Below, piece by piece: positions 37,014 through 48,947 of a DNA stretch of 64,000 bases (positions within the stretch are counted from its first letter, which is position 1; every line of letters starts with the position of its first letter). The notes below the pieces were generated by a model. The model searched no databases. It was given only the letters and a program-made list of their open reading frames with translations, and was not told the origin of the DNA. The stretch is from Paralteromonas sediminis (GTDB lineage Bacteria; Pseudomonadota; Gammaproteobacteria; Enterobacterales; Alteromonadaceae): positions 558,001 through 622,000 of the forward strand of contig NZ_RPOK01000002.1 of NCBI RefSeq assembly GCF_003820355.1. The letters run 5' to 3'. A program made the translations under genes and the position numbers.

Positions 37014-38294
37014 TTAACGACAAATGGTTGAAAATCTTTGAAAATAATCAGGAAACGTCTTGGCTGTGCAGCCTGGATCATTGATAGTGACAGCGGTATC
37101 GCTCAAACAAACTAGTGAAAAACACATCGCAATCCTATGATCATTATAGGTGTCTATCGCGGCATGATTAAGCTGCGATGGCGGTGTGATTGAAATAAAG
37201 TCTTCCCCTTCTTCAACACTTGCACCCACTTTTCGTAATTCGGTTGCCATAGCATGTAACCGGTCGGTCTCTTTCACCCTCCAGTTATATACATTTCGAA
37301 TATGAGTGGTGCCCTTGGCAAATAATGCGGCTGTACCAATTGTCATCGCAGCATCAGGTATCGCATTAAAATCTTCATCTATTGCGTGAAGCGGTGCACC
37401 AGTGACTTCGATAGCATCAGGATACCAGGTAACTTTCGCCCCCATTTTTTCCAGCGCTTCAGCAAATTTAACATCGCCCTGTACGCTGTTAGAACCGCAA
37501 CCATGCACCTTAACGGTTCCGCCTTTTATCGCCGCAGCGGCTAAAAAATAGGAGGCCGACGAAGCATCGCCTTCTACCATATAATGGCCCGGTGACCGAT
37601 AATGTTGCCCAGACTTCACAACAAATCGTTGATAATCTTGATTTTCCACCGTAACACCAAAACGTGCCATAACATTAAGGGTAATGTCGATGTATGGTTT
37701 AGACACCAACTCTCCTGATATTGTGATGGTAACATCCCCGTCAAAGAGGGGAGCACTCATTAATAAAGCCGTCAGAAACTGACTTGACACACTGCCATCA
37801 ACAGAAAGCGCGGTGCCTGCTAATGTCTTACCTTTAATATTGACGGGAGGATAACCACTGTTTTTTAAGTAACGAATATCAGCACCAACAGCATTGAGTG
37901 CATCGGCTAAATCACCAATAGGCCTCTCTTCCATTCGTGGTTCGCCGGTTAATGTTGCGTCTACATTAGACAGTGCCAGCGCCGCACACAATGGACGCAT
38001 AGCTGTACCGGCATTACCCAGAAACAATTCAACAGGCTCTGATACATTAAAAGCACCACCGAGCCCCTTCACAATACAGGTCGTTTTGTCTTCACTTAAT
38101 TCATACGCAACGCCCAGAGAAGTGAGCGCAGTTAACATATGACGAATATCTTCGCTATCAAGAAGATTAGTCAGTGTAGTTGTGCCTTCTGCCAGCGCAG
38201 CCAACAGAAGCGCCCGATTAGACAAGCTTTTAGAACCAGGCACAGTGACGTCGCCGTCAATACGTCCGACGGGGGAAAGTGTCAAAGACTCCAT
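37014..38294 (-). CDS. aroA: 3-phosphoshikimate 1-carboxyvinyltransferase (EPSP synthase)
   Basis: 426 residues from the ATG at 38294, which overlaps the serC stop as TGATG. It condenses shikimate 3-phosphate and PEP in the shikimate pathway. Signatures: [33 protein letters not shown] (the Gly and Ala of a glyphosate-sensitive class I enzyme) and [15 protein letters not shown]. Coupled to serC. Confidence 0.97.
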   Translation of the reverse strand: MESLTLSPVGRIDGDVTVPGSKSLSNRALLLAALAEGTTTLTNLLDSEDIRHMLTALTSLGVAYELSEDKTTCIVKGLGGAFNVSEPVELFLGNAGTAMRPLCAALALSNVDATLTGEPRMEERPIGDLADALNAVGADIRYLKNSGYPPVNIKGKTLAGTALSVDGSVSSQFLTALLMSAPLFDGDVTITISGELVSKPYIDITLNVMARFGVTVENQDYQRFVVKSGQHYRSPGHYMVEGDASSASYFLAAAAIKGGTVKVHGCGSNSVQGDVKFAEALEKMGAKVTWYPDAIEVTGAPLHAIDEDFNAIPDAAMTIGTAALFAKGTTHIRNVYNWRVKETDRLHAMATELRKVGASVEEGEDFISITPPSQLNHAAIDTYNDHRIAMCFSLVCLSDTAVTINDPGCTAKTFPDYFQRFSTICR

Positions 38295-39373
38295 CAACCA
38301 AATTTCCTTTCAAACTCTTTCATAAACGCCACTAATGCCTGCACACCAGAAAGTGGCATAGCGTTGTATATACTCGCTCGCATACCACCCACTGAACGAT
38401 GCCCTTTAAGGGCTTGTAAGCCAGCGCTTTCTGCCTGTTCGAGAAAAACACTATCTAACTCACCATTGGCAAGTGTAAAAGGCACATTCATTTTAGAGCG
38501 ATTGTCCGGATGTACAGGATTATTGTAGAAATCAGAACTATCGATGGCCTCGTAGAGCAGTGCACTTTTTTGGTCGTTTATAGCCGCGATAGCATTCACG
38601 CCACCTTTGTCTTTCAACCATTTAAATACCAACCCTGCCAAATACCACGAGTATGTAGGCGGTGTATTGTACATAGAGTCGTTTTGACTTTGCAGTGAAT
38701 AATCTAAAAAGCTCGGTGTAATCGCTTGTGCCTTACCCAGAAGATCATCGCGTACAATGACAACCGACAGACCGGAAGGGCCAATATTTTTTTGCGCTCC
38801 AGCATAAATAAGACCGTATTTATCTATGTCGAGTGGTTGTGACAATATTGTCGAGGACATGTCAGCGACCAAGGGCACGCTGCCAACCTGTGGCAGCCAG
38901 TCAAACGCAATACCATCTACAGTTTCATTTGGGCAAAAGTGACAATAAGCCGCATCTGGCTGCAGGTCACTCTTAACGGGTTCGACATATTTAAGGCCGT
39001 CTTTAATAGTCGCTTCAGCAATAACTACAGCGTTATTGTATTTATCTGATTCAGCTACCGCGCCTTTCGACCATGAACCAGTGACAATATGGGTTGAACA
39101 CTGTTCTGGAGCAGATAAGTTAAGCGGAACGGCAGCAAACTGCCCTCTCCCGCCACCGTGCATAAATAAGACTTTATAGTTAGCTGGAATAGTAAGCAAA
39201 TCACGAAAATCGCTCTCAGCTTCCTCCGCTACACGCAAAAATGCCTTACTGCGATGACTGATTTCCATGACAGAACTGTGTTGCCCGTTCCAGTCAACAA
39301 ACTCATTTTGTGCCTGAAGCATGACTTCTTCAGGCAATTTGGCAGGCCCTGCACTAAAATTATATGCTGTCAT
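38294..39373 (-). CDS. serC: Phosphoserine aminotransferase
   Basis: 359 residues, PLP-dependent class V aminotransferase for serine and pyridoxine synthesis. N-terminus [17 protein letters not shown] Lys in [12 protein letters not shown], phosphate-binding [14 protein letters not shown] at the C-terminus. Its ATG overlaps the gyrA stop as TAATG, and aroA overlaps its end. Confidence 0.97.
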   Translation of the reverse strand: MTAYNFSAGPAKLPEEVMLQAQNEFVDWNGQHSSVMEISHRSKAFLRVAEEAESDFRDLLTIPANYKVLFMHGGGRGQFAAVPLNLSAPEQCSTHIVTGSWSKGAVAESDKYNNAVVIAEATIKDGLKYVEPVKSDLQPDAAYCHFCPNETVDGIAFDWLPQVGSVPLVADMSSTILSQPLDIDKYGLIYAGAQKNIGPSGLSVVIVRDDLLGKAQAITPSFLDYSLQSQNDSMYNTPPTYSWYLAGLVFKWLKDKGGVNAIAAINDQKSALLYEAIDSSDFYNNPVHPDNRSKMNVPFTLANGELDSVFLEQAESAGLQALKGHRSVGGMRASIYNAMPLSGVQALVAFMKEFERKFG

Positions 39374-42036
39374 TATTCGGTTGTTTCACTGTTTCCGGCT
39401 TGTGCTTCACCATCAGCCTGTTCTTCTGAAGCAATATCTTCCTGTGCAGTAACAATTTCTTCGATGCGTTGTAACGCAACGAGACTTTCATCATCTGCGG
39501 TTCTTATCAAACGCACACCCTGCGTGTTCCGGCCTACGACAGAAACCTCTGAAACACGTGTTCTTACCAGTGTACCTTGGTCACTGATCAACATGATTTC
39601 ATCGTTTTCGTCGACTTGAACAGCACCGACGACTTTGCCGTTACGTTCAGACACTTTTATCGAAACAACGCCTTGCGTCGCTCTGCTCTTGGCGGGGTAC
39701 TCTTCGAGTGGCGTGCGTTTTCCATAGCCATTTTCTGTGGCAGTCAGAATAGCACCATTACCCTGTGGAACAATCAATGACACAACGCGTTGTCCGTCCT
39801 GTAATTTAATACCTCTTACACCGGTAGCCGTTCTGCCCATTGCACGCAAAGCGTGCATAGGTTCATCTGTTTCGGGGTCGAGTTTGACTTCACCCGTCTC
39901 GGAATCTTTGAGCATTTCGTTAAAGCGAACAACCTTGCCTTCGTCAGAAAACAGCATAATGTCGTCGTTACCTTCCGTGATCGCCACACCGATCAGCTCA
40001 TCGCCCTCTTGCAGATTGACTGCAATAATGCCGTTTGAGCGTGGACGACTATATAAAGTAAGGTCAGTTTTCTTCACAGTACCGTTCGCGGTAGCCATGA
40101 TCACATACTTGCCTTCTTCAAATTCTTTAATGGGTAGGATCGCTGTTACGCGCTCACCGTCTTCGAGAGGCAAGATGTTAACAAGTGGTCTGCCCCTTGC
40201 GTTTCGGCTTGCCAGTGGCAACTGATAGACTTTTAACCAGTACAAGCGCCCTCGGGTAGAGAAACACAATATGTGATCGTGCGTATTGGCGACCAATAAA
40301 CGTTCGATGAAATCTTCATCTTTCATCTTTGTCGCAGACTTGCCCTTTCCGCCCCGCCGTTGTGCTTCATATTCAGTGAGTTTTTGATATTTCACATATC
40401 CCTCTCTAGAGAGGGTCACAACCACATCTTCTTGTTCAATCAAGTCTTCAATATCAATGTCGTGGCTTGCTGCCGTGATTTCAGTGCGTCTTTCGTCGCC
40501 GTATTCGTCTCTGACTTTTTCTAGCTCTTCGCGGATCACTTCCATCAAACGCGCTGAAGACCCAAGAATATGCAATAGCTCAGCAATTTCATCGAGCAGT
40601 GCTTTATATTCTTCTAGGATTTTTTCATGTTCCAGTCCCGTTAGCTTGTGCAGCCTTAGATCGAGAATGGCCTGTGCCTGTTGCTCAGTAAGGAAGTATT
40701 TGCCTTCGTGAATACCAAATTCCGGCGCTAGCCATTCTGGGCGAGCAGCGTCATTGCCTGCTCGTTCGAGCATGTCAGCCACGTCACCTAAATTCCAGCC
40801 TTGCGCAACAAGCAGTTTCTTTGCCTCTGCCGGGCTTGAAGAGTTTTTGATTAGCTCAATGACGGGATCGATATTGGTTAGCGCTATGGCCAACCCTTCT
40901 AAAATATGTGCGCGCTCTCTTGCTTTACGCAACTCAAATACAGTGCGTCTTGTGACCACTTCGCGACGATGAAGAATAAAACACGACAGCGTATCTTTGA
41001 GGTTAAAGACTTTGGGCTGGCCGTTATCCAGTGCCACCATATTGATGCCAAACACCGTTTGAAGCTGCGTGTTAGCATACAAATGATTAAGAAGCACCTC
41101 GCCAGACTCGTTACGCTTCACTTCTATAACAATACGCATACCGTCTTTATCTGACTCGTCGCGCAGCGCAGAAATACCTTCAATGCGCTTTTCTTTTACC
41201 AGCTCAGCAATTTTCTCAATCAGTCTGGCCTTGTTTACCTGGTAGGGTATCTCATTAACAATAATGGTCTCTTTACCGTTATTGTCTGTTTCGATGTTTG
41301 CCCTGGCACGCAAATAAATTTTGCCACGTCCGGTTCTATAGGCGTCAATAATGCCCTTTCGGCCACTGATCATTGCCGCAGTCGGGAAATCCGGACCTGG
41401 TATGTATTCCATTAACTCATCAATCGTGCTGTCGGGATTATCTATCAGCGCGATACAACCGTTAACCACTTCAGTCAGGTTGTGTGGCGGTATATTAGTA
41501 GCCATGCCTACCGCAATACCCGATGAACCATTAACTAACAGGTTGGGCACCTTCGTTGGTAATACCTCAGGTATTTGCTCTGTACCGTCGTAGTTATCAA
41601 CAAAGTCCACTGTTTCTTTATCGAGATCGGCGAGTAATTCGTGCGCAATTTTAGCCATGCGAACTTCGGTGTAACGCATCGCAGCGGCTGAATCGCCATC
41701 CACAGAACCAAAGTTACCCTGGCCATCAACCAGCATGTAGCGAAGTGAAAATGGTTGCGCCATACGGACTATTGTGTCGTACACCGCTGAATCACCATGA
41801 GGGTGATATTTACCGATAACATCACCGACTACCCTCGCCGACTTCTTATACGGTTTATTAAAATCGTTCTTTAATTCGTTCATGGCGAACAAGACGCGGC
41901 GGTGAACAGGCTTAAGTCCATCGCGAACGTCTGGCAACGCCCTGCCTACAATTACGCTCATCGCGTAATCCAGATAGGAGTTTTTCAGCTCTTCTTCAAT
42001 GTTAATCGGCAGGATTTCTTTAGCGTTGTCGGTCAT
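39373..42036 (-). CDS. gyrA: DNA gyrase subunit A
   Basis: 887 residues. Catalytic Tyr122 in MRYTEV cuts DNA. The quinolone-resistance region keeps Ser83 and Asp87 ([15 protein letters not shown]), the sensitive form. GyrA-box QRRGGKG wraps DNA in the C-terminal pinwheel, followed by an acidic tail. It works with GyrB to introduce negative supercoils. First gene of the long minus-strand block through serC; divergent from ubiG across 217 bases. Confidence 0.98.
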   Translation of the reverse strand: MTDNAKEILPINIEEELKNSYLDYAMSVIVGRALPDVRDGLKPVHRRVLFAMNELKNDFNKPYKKSARVVGDVIGKYHPHGDSAVYDTIVRMAQPFSLRYMLVDGQGNFGSVDGDSAAAMRYTEVRMAKIAHELLADLDKETVDFVDNYDGTEQIPEVLPTKVPNLLVNGSSGIAVGMATNIPPHNLTEVVNGCIALIDNPDSTIDELMEYIPGPDFPTAAMISGRKGIIDAYRTGRGKIYLRARANIETDNNGKETIIVNEIPYQVNKARLIEKIAELVKEKRIEGISALRDESDKDGMRIVIEVKRNESGEVLLNHLYANTQLQTVFGINMVALDNGQPKVFNLKDTLSCFILHRREVVTRRTVFELRKARERAHILEGLAIALTNIDPVIELIKNSSSPAEAKKLLVAQGWNLGDVADMLERAGNDAARPEWLAPEFGIHEGKYFLTEQQAQAILDLRLHKLTGLEHEKILEEYKALLDEIAELLHILGSSARLMEVIREELEKVRDEYGDERRTEITAASHDIDIEDLIEQEDVVVTLSREGYVKYQKLTEYEAQRRGGKGKSATKMKDEDFIERLLVANTHDHILCFSTRGRLYWLKVYQLPLASRNARGRPLVNILPLEDGERVTAILPIKEFEEGKYVIMATANGTVKKTDLTLYSRPRSNGIIAVNLQEGDELIGVAITEGNDDIMLFSDEGKVVRFNEMLKDSETGEVKLDPETDEPMHALRAMGRTATGVRGIKLQDGQRVVSLIVPQGNGAILTATENGYGKRTPLEEYPAKSRATQGVVSIKVSERNGKVVGAVQVDENDEIMLISDQGTLVRTRVSEVSVVGRNTQGVRLIRTADDESLVALQRIEEIVTAQEDIASEEQADGEAQAGNSETTE

Positions 42037-42253
42037 ATACGGCGCTGTCCCTTTTTTATTTTTTCTTTGCTAAATCGGAATGTGATATTCAACGATTACA
42101 ACGGTTTTGGGATCGGATGACGATAGTCACATGTTCTCCGATTAGACTAGCGAGTTTACCACCAGAAATTTTATTTATGTAGTAGGTAATCTCTTTTATT
42201 ATTCGATCGAGCATGGTAAAAATTCGCTTCTTCAATCCGCTACAGAGAAATTC

Positions 42254-42958
42254 ATGCAGAACGTTGATGAGAATGAAATATCCAAATTTGCCAATCTCGC
42301 ATCTCGATGGTGGGATCCCGAAGGCGAATTTAAACCGCTTCATCTAATCAATCCCCTGCGCGTGGACTACATTGAAGAACAAGTAAATGGCCTGTTTGGT
42401 AAACGCGTCATAGACGTAGGCTGTGGAGGTGGACTCGTGGCAGAAGCCCTCGCTCGAGCAGGTGCAGATGTAACGGGCATAGACATGGCAGAAGCCTCAC
42501 TCGAAGTAGCGCGTTTACACGGTTTAGAAAGTGGTGTTACGGTTGACTATCAGCTAAGTAGCGCCGAAGCATTTGCCGAGCACCATAAGGGAAGCTTTGA
42601 TGTTGTCACATGTTTGGAAATGTTGGAGCACGTTCCGTCTCCAGCTAATGTAGTGAAAGCCTGTGCAGACATGCTTAAACCTGGCGGTATTGCTATTTTT
42701 TCAACCATCAACCGAAATCCTAAATCCTACCTAATGGCCATAGTGGCTGCTGAGTATGTGTTGAACTGGGTACCAAAAGGCACACATGATTTTAAACGTT
42801 TTATTCAACCTAGCGAGCTGATCAGCATGTGCGATCAGGCAGATCTTAAAACCGTGCAGGCAATGGGAATGCACTACCACCCAATCAAAAGCACCTTTTA
42901 CATGTCTGATACCAACATTGACGTGAACTATTTAATTACATGCATAAAGCCGGCCTAG
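42254..42958 (+). CDS. ubiG: Ubiquinone biosynthesis O-methyltransferase
   Basis: 234 residues. SAM-dependent methyltransferase carrying out both O-methylation steps of ubiquinone synthesis. N-terminal FANLASRWWDPEGEFKPLHLINPLR is diagnostic; SAM-binding DVGCGGGLVAEALARAGADVTGID; TCLEMLEHVPSP. Divergent from gyrA, upstream of nrdAB, as in E. coli. Confidence 0.97.
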   Translation: MQNVDENEISKFANLASRWWDPEGEFKPLHLINPLRVDYIEEQVNGLFGKRVIDVGCGGGLVAEALARAGADVTGIDMAEASLEVARLHGLESGVTVDYQLSSAEAFAEHHKGSFDVVTCLEMLEHVPSPANVVKACADMLKPGGIAIFSTINRNPKSYLMAIVAAEYVLNWVPKGTHDFKRFIQPSELISMCDQADLKTVQAMGMHYHPIKSTFYMSDTNIDVNYLITCIKPA

Positions 42959-43097
42959 TTGACGCAAAATACCGTAAAAAAATATTGTGCAAAATAATTG
43001 ATTTATTGTTGCAATGTCGATGTCGTAATCATGCATTAATCTTAACAGTTAGTCTGTACTAACCGGCATGCAGAATGTACATTTTTCCATCCAATAA

Positions 43098-43145
43098 ACA
43101 CCATATATTGGGTTGCAATAAAACGTAAACCTCACTATCTTGTGT
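43098..43145 (+). promoter_or_regulatory. Two NrdR-like boxes upstream of nrdA
   Basis: Box 1 ACACCATATATTGGGT (43098-43113) and box 2 CCTCACTATCTTGTGT (43130-43145) resemble the NrdR consensus (acaCwAtATaTwGtgt). Their starts are 32 bases apart, about three helical turns, the spacing usual for NrdR pairs. NrdR with bound dATP/ATP would repress nrdAB. They lie 100-150 bases before the nrdA start. Confidence 0.75.
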
Positions 43146-43180
43146 CTATGTCTTGATGCACACACCAAGATGTAGTGAGG
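43130..43180 (+). other. Imperfect inverted repeat in the nrdA leader
   Basis: CCTCACTATCTTGTGT (43130-43145) is nearly complementary to ACACCAAGATGTAGTGAGG (43162-43180), with a bulge of a few bases. It overlaps NrdR box 2 and could form a hairpin in an mRNA starting upstream, or present a second weak site. Confidence 0.5.
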
Positions 43181-43244
43181 CCCATGAGGCTTCATTTATA
43201 ACAGGCGTACTAAATACGCTGACTTCTTCGCGCTAATAACAAAA

Positions 43245-45593
43245 ATGGATGCACCAATGAACGATACGCTTTATGTCACCAAGCGCAATGGTGAACAAGA
43301 AACCATCGATCTAGATAAAATTCACCAAGTCGTAGAATGGGCAGCAGACAAACTAAACAATGTGTCAGTCTCTCAAGTTGAGATCAAAGCTCAGATCCAG
43401 TTCTACAATGGCATTAAAACCGAAGAAATCCACGAGACACTCATTAAATCTGCAGCAGATTTAATTTCTACTGAGTCGCCAGACTATCAGTACCTCGCGG
43501 CTCGTTTGGCGATTTTTCATTTAAGAAAGAAAGCGTACGGTCAGTTTGAACCCCCGAAATTGTACGATCATGTGTGCAAAATGGTGGAAGCAGGGAAATA
43601 TGATCAGCATCTTTTAGCCGACTATACACAAGCTGAATTTGAAGCCATGGATGCGTTTATAGATCATTGGCGCGATATGAATTTTAGTTACGCTGCAGTT
43701 AAACAACTTGAAGGTAAATATCTCGTTCAAAACCGCGTGACCGGAGAGATTTATGAAAGTGCTCAGTTTCTCTATGTATTAGTGGCAGCCTGCTTGTTCG
43801 CCAAGTATCCGCAAGAAACCAGAATGGATTATATTAAGCGGTTTTATGATGCAGCTTCGACGTTTAAGTTATCTCTACCCACGCCAATTATGGCAGGTGT
43901 CCGCACGCCAACTCGCCAGTTTAGCTCCTGTGTGCTCATTGAAACGGGTGATAGCCTTGACTCAATTAATGCCACAGCCAGCGCCATTGTAAAATATGTA
44001 AGTCAACGCGCGGGTATCGGTGTAAACGCGGGTCGTATCAGAGCCTTAGGAAGCCCAATACGTGGTGGAGAAGCCTTCCACACAGGCTGTATTCCATTTT
44101 ATAAGTATTTTCAAACCGCTGTAAAAAGTTGCTCTCAGGGCGGAGTTAGAGGTGGTGCTGCTACCCTGTTTTATCCACTTTGGCACATGGAAGTTGAATC
44201 TTTACTGGTATTAAAAAACAACCGTGGCGTTGAGGAAAACCGCGTTCGCCATTTGGATTACGGCGTACAATTCAATAAGCTCATGTATCAGCGCATGATG
44301 AAAGATGATTACATCACGCTGTTCAGCCCTTCTGATGTACCGGGCCTATACGATGCCTTTTTCGCCGACCAAGACAAGTTCGAAGCACTTTATGTGCAAT
44401 ACGAAGCAGATGAAAGCATTCGTAAGAAGCGCATTAAAGCGATGGAGCTATTCAGCCTGTTTATGCAGGAAAGAGCAAGCACGGGACGCATCTACTTACA
44501 GAATGTCGATCACTGCAACACGCATAGCCCTTTCAACCCAGAATTTGCGCCGGTTAAACAGAGCAATCTATGCTTAGAAATTGCATTGCCCACTAAACCG
44601 CTCGAGCACGTCAATGACGAAAATGGTGAGATAGCGCTTTGTACACTATCAGCATTCAACCTTGGTGCTATTGCTTCTCTGGACGAATTTGAAGAATTAG
44701 CAGACCTTTCTGTACGCGCTTTAGACAGCCTCTTGGATTATCAAGATTACCCTGTACCAGCTGCTTACAATGCCACTATGGGCAGACGTACTTTGGGTAT
44801 TGGCGTTATCAATTTTGCCTATTACTTGGCTAAAAACGGTGTGAAATATTCAGATTTCAGTGCTAATAGTTTGGTGCATAAGACGTTCGAGGCAATGCAA
44901 TATCACCTGCTCAAAGCGTCTAATAACCTAGCTAAGGAAAAAGGCGCCTGCCCTAAATTCAACGAAACCACTTATGCCCAAGGTTTATTACCCATTGACA
45001 CCTATAAGAAAGATCTCGACAAGATCTGTGACGAGCCATTACATCTAGACTGGGAGTCCTTGAGGGCTGATATCAAAGAGTTCGGTTTGCGCAATTCAAC
45101 CCTGTCGGCGCTGATGCCATCAGAAACGTCATCACAAATTTCTAATGCGACTAACGGCATTGAACCGCCGCGTGGTCACATCAGTATTAAGTCAAGCAAA
45201 GACGGCGTGCTCAAACAGGTAGTACCGGAGTACGAACGTCTAAAAGACAAATACGAATTGCTATGGGATATCCCGTCCAATGACGGTTACCTGCAACTCG
45301 TTGGTATTATGCAAAAGTTTATCGATCAAACCATATCGGCAAATACAAACTACGATCCGGGTAAGTACGAAAGCGGTAAGGTGCCAATGAAGCTTTTATT
45401 GAAAGACCTGCTTACAACATACAAGCTCGGCGTGAAGACGCTTTACTACCATAACACCAGAGATGGTGCGAGCGACGCGACATCTTCAGATGCCACGGCG
45501 AAAGAAACGAAAGCTACTGGTGTAGTCTCTAAGGCCGTTGAGGCCATTGCGACTGAAGACGATGACTGCGCTGGCGGTGCATGTAAGATTTAA
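43245..45593 (+). CDS. nrdA: Class Ia ribonucleoside-diphosphate reductase, alpha subunit
   Basis: 782 residues (an ATG four codons in is also possible; neither has a clear Shine-Dalgarno). It reduces ribonucleotides using a radical from NrdB. N-terminal ATP cone (VTKRNGEQETIDLDKIHQVVEWAA), active-site region FSSCVLIETGDS, NLCLEIALP, and C-terminal redox pair in CAGGACKI. Likely repressed by NrdR. Followed by nrdB after 36 bases. Confidence 0.98.
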   Translation: MDAPMNDTLYVTKRNGEQETIDLDKIHQVVEWAADKLNNVSVSQVEIKAQIQFYNGIKTEEIHETLIKSAADLISTESPDYQYLAARLAIFHLRKKAYGQFEPPKLYDHVCKMVEAGKYDQHLLADYTQAEFEAMDAFIDHWRDMNFSYAAVKQLEGKYLVQNRVTGEIYESAQFLYVLVAACLFAKYPQETRMDYIKRFYDAASTFKLSLPTPIMAGVRTPTRQFSSCVLIETGDSLDSINATASAIVKYVSQRAGIGVNAGRIRALGSPIRGGEAFHTGCIPFYKYFQTAVKSCSQGGVRGGAATLFYPLWHMEVESLLVLKNNRGVEENRVRHLDYGVQFNKLMYQRMMKDDYITLFSPSDVPGLYDAFFADQDKFEALYVQYEADESIRKKRIKAMELFSLFMQERASTGRIYLQNVDHCNTHSPFNPEFAPVKQSNLCLEIALPTKPLEHVNDENGEIALCTLSAFNLGAIASLDEFEELADLSVRALDSLLDYQDYPVPAAYNATMGRRTLGIGVINFAYYLAKNGVKYSDFSANSLVHKTFEAMQYHLLKASNNLAKEKGACPKFNETTYAQGLLPIDTYKKDLDKICDEPLHLDWESLRADIKEFGLRNSTLSALMPSETSSQISNATNGIEPPRGHISIKSSKDGVLKQVVPEYERLKDKYELLWDIPSNDGYLQLVGIMQKFIDQTISANTNYDPGKYESGKVPMKLLLKDLLTTYKLGVKTLYYHNTRDGASDATSSDATAKETKATGVVSKAVEAIATEDDDCAGGACKI

Positions 45594-45629
45594 TTTGGCT
45601 AATAATTGCGCTAAAGACTAATAAAAATT

Positions 45630-46760
45630 ATGAAATACACAACATTCAATCAAAAAAGTACTAATCCGCTCGTCGAGCCGATGTTTTTCGGCAATCCGGT
45701 TAACGTGGCTCGTTACGACCAGCAAAAACACGCTATTTTTGAGAAGTTAATCGAAAAGCAAATTAGCTTTTTTTGGCGACCTGAAGAAGTAGATGTAAGT
45801 AAAGACAGAGTTGATTTTCAAAAATTGACTGAATCCGAAAAGCATATATTTATTTCAAACCTGAAGTACCAGACGCTGTTAGATTCAGTTCAGGGCCGCA
45901 GTCCTAATATTGCCTTTTTACCACTCATTTCTTTGCCCGAGCTAGAAACTTGGGTCGAGACTTGGTCGTTTTTTGAAACAATTCACTCTCGTTCCTACAC
46001 GCACATTTTACGCAACCTGTTTTCAGACCCTAGTGAGATTTTTGAAGACATAGTGATGAATGAGGAAATTAAACGCAGAGCTGCGGATATTTCCAAATAC
46101 TATGATGATCTCATATTTGCGACTCAGTTATGGCAAACGCTAGGAGAAGGCACGCATACAGTGAACGGTGAAAGGCACCTTATCACCATGCGTGAACTGA
46201 AAAAGAAAATGTACTTGTGCATGAATTCTGTTAATGCATTAGAGGCTATCCGTTTCTACGTTTCGTTCGCTTGTACATTTGCTTTTGCCGAACGCAAGTT
46301 GATGGAAGGTAATTCAAAAATCATTCGTTTGATAGCAAGAGACGAGAACCTCCATTTGTCTTCAACACAAACCATTTTAAATTTATGGGCGAAAGGAAAA
46401 GACGACCCTGAAATGGCAGAGATTGCTGAAGAATGCAAAGAGGAAGCTTCACATATATTCCTTAACGCTGTCGAACAGGAAAAACAATGGGCTGAATATT
46501 TGTTTGCAAATGGCTCTATGATTGGTTTAAACAAAGACATTCTTTGTCAGTATATTGAATATATCGCTAATCATCGTATGTCTGCGATAGGCCTTGGTCA
46601 ACCTTTTGAAATAAAGAGTAACCCATTGCCTTGGATGAATAATTACCTTAATTCAGACCATGTCCAGGTTGCACCTCAAGAGTCTGAAATAAGCTCTTAC
46701 TTAGTCGGTCAGATTGATTCGAGCGTAAGCGAAGAGGACTTCGCAGACTTCGAACTTTAA
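45630..46760 (+). CDS. nrdB: Class Ia ribonucleoside-diphosphate reductase, beta subunit
   Basis: 376 residues. Di-iron tyrosyl radical protein. Metal ligands in [17 protein letters not shown] and [12 protein letters not shown]; the C-terminal tail [12 protein letters not shown] docks on NrdA. Operon with nrdA and the ferredoxin yfaE. Confidence 0.97.
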   Translation: MKYTTFNQKSTNPLVEPMFFGNPVNVARYDQQKHAIFEKLIEKQISFFWRPEEVDVSKDRVDFQKLTESEKHIFISNLKYQTLLDSVQGRSPNIAFLPLISLPELETWVETWSFFETIHSRSYTHILRNLFSDPSEIFEDIVMNEEIKRRAADISKYYDDLIFATQLWQTLGEGTHTVNGERHLITMRELKKKMYLCMNSVNALEAIRFYVSFACTFAFAERKLMEGNSKIIRLIARDENLHLSSTQTILNLWAKGKDDPEMAEIAEECKEEASHIFLNAVEQEKQWAEYLFANGSMIGLNKDILCQYIEYIANHRMSAIGLGQPFEIKSNPLPWMNNYLNSDHVQVAPQESEISSYLVGQIDSSVSEEDFADFEL

Positions 46761-46770
46761 TCCCTGCAAA

Positions 46771-47043
46771 GTGACCAAACCTGATGGCAACCTCACCATC
46801 CATGTCGTTGATGGTGAGGCCATTTCTACATCACATGACGAAACGATCCTGGAAACGTTAGAAAAAGCCAACATCGATATGCTTTTTCATTGTCGGGAAG
46901 GTTTTTGTGGCGCTTGCCGTTCCAGACTCATTAAGGGCGAGGTCGAATACACGACAGATCCACTAGCATTTATTGATGACGACGAAATTTTACCTTGCTG
47001 CTGTAAAGCTGCGTCAGACATTGAAATTGAAATTAATCAATAA
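46771..47043 (+). CDS. yfaE: 2Fe-2S ferredoxin YfaE, NrdB cofactor maintenance
   Basis: 90 residues with a GTG start 10 bases after nrdB. Plant-type [2Fe-2S] ligands Cys41, Cys46 and Cys49 in CREGFCGACR and a fourth in PCCCKA near residue 78. It supplies electrons to reduce the NrdB di-iron centre so that the tyrosyl radical can be rebuilt. Same nrdA-nrdB-yfaE order as E. coli. Confidence 0.93.
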   Translation: MTKPDGNLTIHVVDGEAISTSHDETILETLEKANIDMLFHCREGFCGACRSRLIKGEVEYTTDPLAFIDDDEILPCCCKAASDIEIEINQ

Positions 47044-47045
47044 AA

Positions 47046-47068
47046 AAACCGCGGTATTTCCGCGGTTT
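47046..47068. terminator. Bidirectional terminator between yfaE and purC
   Basis: Stem AAACCGCGG and CCGCGGTTT with a five-base loop, A7 on one side and T3 on the other, between convergent yfaE and purC. Confidence 0.8.
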
Positions 47069-47092
47069 CTACTAAGAGAGACTAAATAGCGT

Positions 47093-47818
47093 TTACTTTA
47101 CCGAATCGAGTGCAACACCCAATCGTTCGGCAACTTCAATATAGGTTTCAACTACACTTCCAAGGCCTTGACGGAAACGGTCTTTGTCCATCTTTTTGCG
47201 TGTTTCTTTATCCCACAAACGACAACCGTCAGGGGTAAACTCATCACCTAAAATCAAGTTGCCCTCAGCGTCTGTACCAAACTCCAACTTGTAATCAACC
47301 AAGATCATGCCCGCATCATCAAACAGTTTCTTGAGAATGCTGTTAACTGCGAACGTCGTTTTCTTCATGGCTTCAATTTGCGATGCCGTTGCCCAGCCAA
47401 ATGAAGTGACGTGATAATCATTGATCATAGGATCATGCAACGCGTCGTTTTTAAGAAAGAACTCAAAAACAGGCGGGTTAAGGTCCATGCCTTCTTCTAC
47501 CCCTAAACGACGAACCAAAGAACCAGCTGCGACATTTCTTACTACACATTCAACCGGGATCATATCGAGCTTTTTAACGACAGATTCAGTGTCAGAAATA
47601 ATCGACTCAACCTGAGTAGCAACCCCGGCTGCTTCCAGTTTGCTCATGATAAAATGATTAAACTTGTTGTTTACCTCACCTTTACGGTCCAGTTGCTCAA
47701 TCTTTTCACCATCGAACGCAGACGTGTCATTTCTAAACAATAAGATTAATTTGTCGCTATCGTCGGTTAAATAAACCGTCTTTGCTTTACCGCGATAGAG
47801 CTCATCTCTTTTTTGCAT
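47093..47818 (-). CDS. purC: SAICAR synthetase
   Basis: 241 residues. It joins aspartate to CAIR in purine synthesis. Signatures: [49 protein letters not shown]. It lies downstream of bamC, in the conserved dapA-bamC-purC order. Confidence 0.98.
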   Translation of the reverse strand: MQKRDELYRGKAKTVYLTDDSDKLILLFRNDTSAFDGEKIEQLDRKGEVNNKFNHFIMSKLEAAGVATQVESIISDTESVVKKLDMIPVECVVRNVAAGSLVRRLGVEEGMDLNPPVFEFFLKNDALHDPMINDYHVTSFGWATASQIEAMKKTTFAVNSILKKLFDDAGMILVDYKLEFGTDAEGNLILGDEFTPDGCRLWDKETRKKMDKDRFRQGLGSVVETYIEVAERLGVALDSVK

Positions 47819-47831
47819 TGGTATTCCTACA

Positions 47832-48932
47832 TTAAATATCTAAGTCGTCTTGCGACATGGCGTCTGAGAAAACGGCATAAAGATCGGCAACCTGGTTCGC
47901 AGCAAACGGCGAACTTTCATCATCCATGAAGGTCAACGAGGTTTTTGCGCCTACAGACGATACTTTCAAACGATAATCACCTTCGTCAAGCAACTCATCA
48001 TCACTTGAAAACAAGGTCGTCCACCAGCTTCCTTCCTCTCCACCATAAGTAACAAAGAGAAGTCCGTTAGATTTGTCTAAATCTTTTACGTTAAAGCCCA
48101 GTTTTCGCAAAACTAGCTGCAATCGTGGCCAGGCAATATCATATTTGCCATCGATAATAAAAGCGGGATCACCGTCAGCATTGAAGCCCATTTCTACTGT
48201 TAGGCCTTGTCGGATTTGCTGGCGACGCTTGCTATTTTCAAGTCCTATCTGATAGTCGTAATGGCCTATGACCTGGTTCAGAATGTCTACCTCTTCTGCC
48301 CGCTTTTGCACATCTTCAATGCTGGCAACAACACTATCGTCTACTTTTTTGATGTAATCTTTCAATGCCACGTTGAGTGATGCTGTACGACCGTGAGGGG
48401 CAACATCGAGTTTAAACTCAAAACGCCTACCCGTTTCACTCTTCGTCGTACTCCATGAATACCAGCTGCTGTCTTCTTCTTGCTTGATGAGCATCCAGTC
48501 TGTGATCAGTGTTCCCTCTTCGGGTTCAAAACTTTCTACACCAATAGAGTTTTGTTCAAGAAAGCTGATCAAAGTATTCCATACTGTTTTATCCAGGGGT
48601 GTACTGTCGTCAATCTGGTCAAAGTTCACCGTGGCAGACTTGTTGCCCTCTTCAATATGCGAACCTGTGACTAATGGTAATACCAATGCCGGTGAAGCAA
48701 TGATTAGCTTTTTCCCATACAAGTTCGACGGTGCACTACTGCCAATTTCTGGTATGTTGTATTCATCGGAATAAGTCGGGGAATCGAGCCCTTCTGGCAC
48801 AGAAACTGGAGTTTGGACAGAAGCATCCACATAATTGAAGTTGCCCGAAGCCCGTTGTCTGTCTTCAATGGTAGAACAGCCGCCCAGTGCGATTACACCG
48901 ACACCTAACAGCACACCTAATTTGGTTTTCAT
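47832..48932 (-). CDS. bamC: Outer-membrane assembly lipoprotein BamC
   Basis: 366 residues from the second ATG. Lipobox ALGGCS, then the unstructured segment that binds BamD and two helix-grip domains (about 100-210 and 235-345). Component of the BAM complex. 13 bases after its stop purC starts; dapA ends 15 bases upstream. Confidence 0.9.
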   Translation of the reverse strand: MKTKLGVLLGVGVIALGGCSTIEDRQRASGNFNYVDASVQTPVSVPEGLDSPTYSDEYNIPEIGSSAPSNLYGKKLIIASPALVLPLVTGSHIEEGNKSATVNFDQIDDSTPLDKTVWNTLISFLEQNSIGVESFEPEEGTLITDWMLIKQEEDSSWYSWSTTKSETGRRFEFKLDVAPHGRTASLNVALKDYIKKVDDSVVASIEDVQKRAEEVDILNQVIGHYDYQIGLENSKRRQQIRQGLTVEMGFNADGDPAFIIDGKYDIAWPRLQLVLRKLGFNVKDLDKSNGLLFVTYGGEEGSWWTTLFSSDDELLDEGDYRLKVSSVGAKTSLTFMDDESSPFAANQVADLYAVFSDAMSQDDLDI

Positions 48933-48947
48933 TAACATCTCTTATTC

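Noticed and set aside
39737-40225. 162-codon ORF antisense to gyrA, and similar long antisense ORFs in rpsA, cmk, serS, ftsK and the DUF2066 gene
   Set aside because: These are reverse-strand shadows produced by the codon use of highly conserved genes.
39373-42036. Quinolone-resistance mutation in gyrA
   Set aside because: Residues 83 (Ser) and 87 (Asp) are the sensitive forms.
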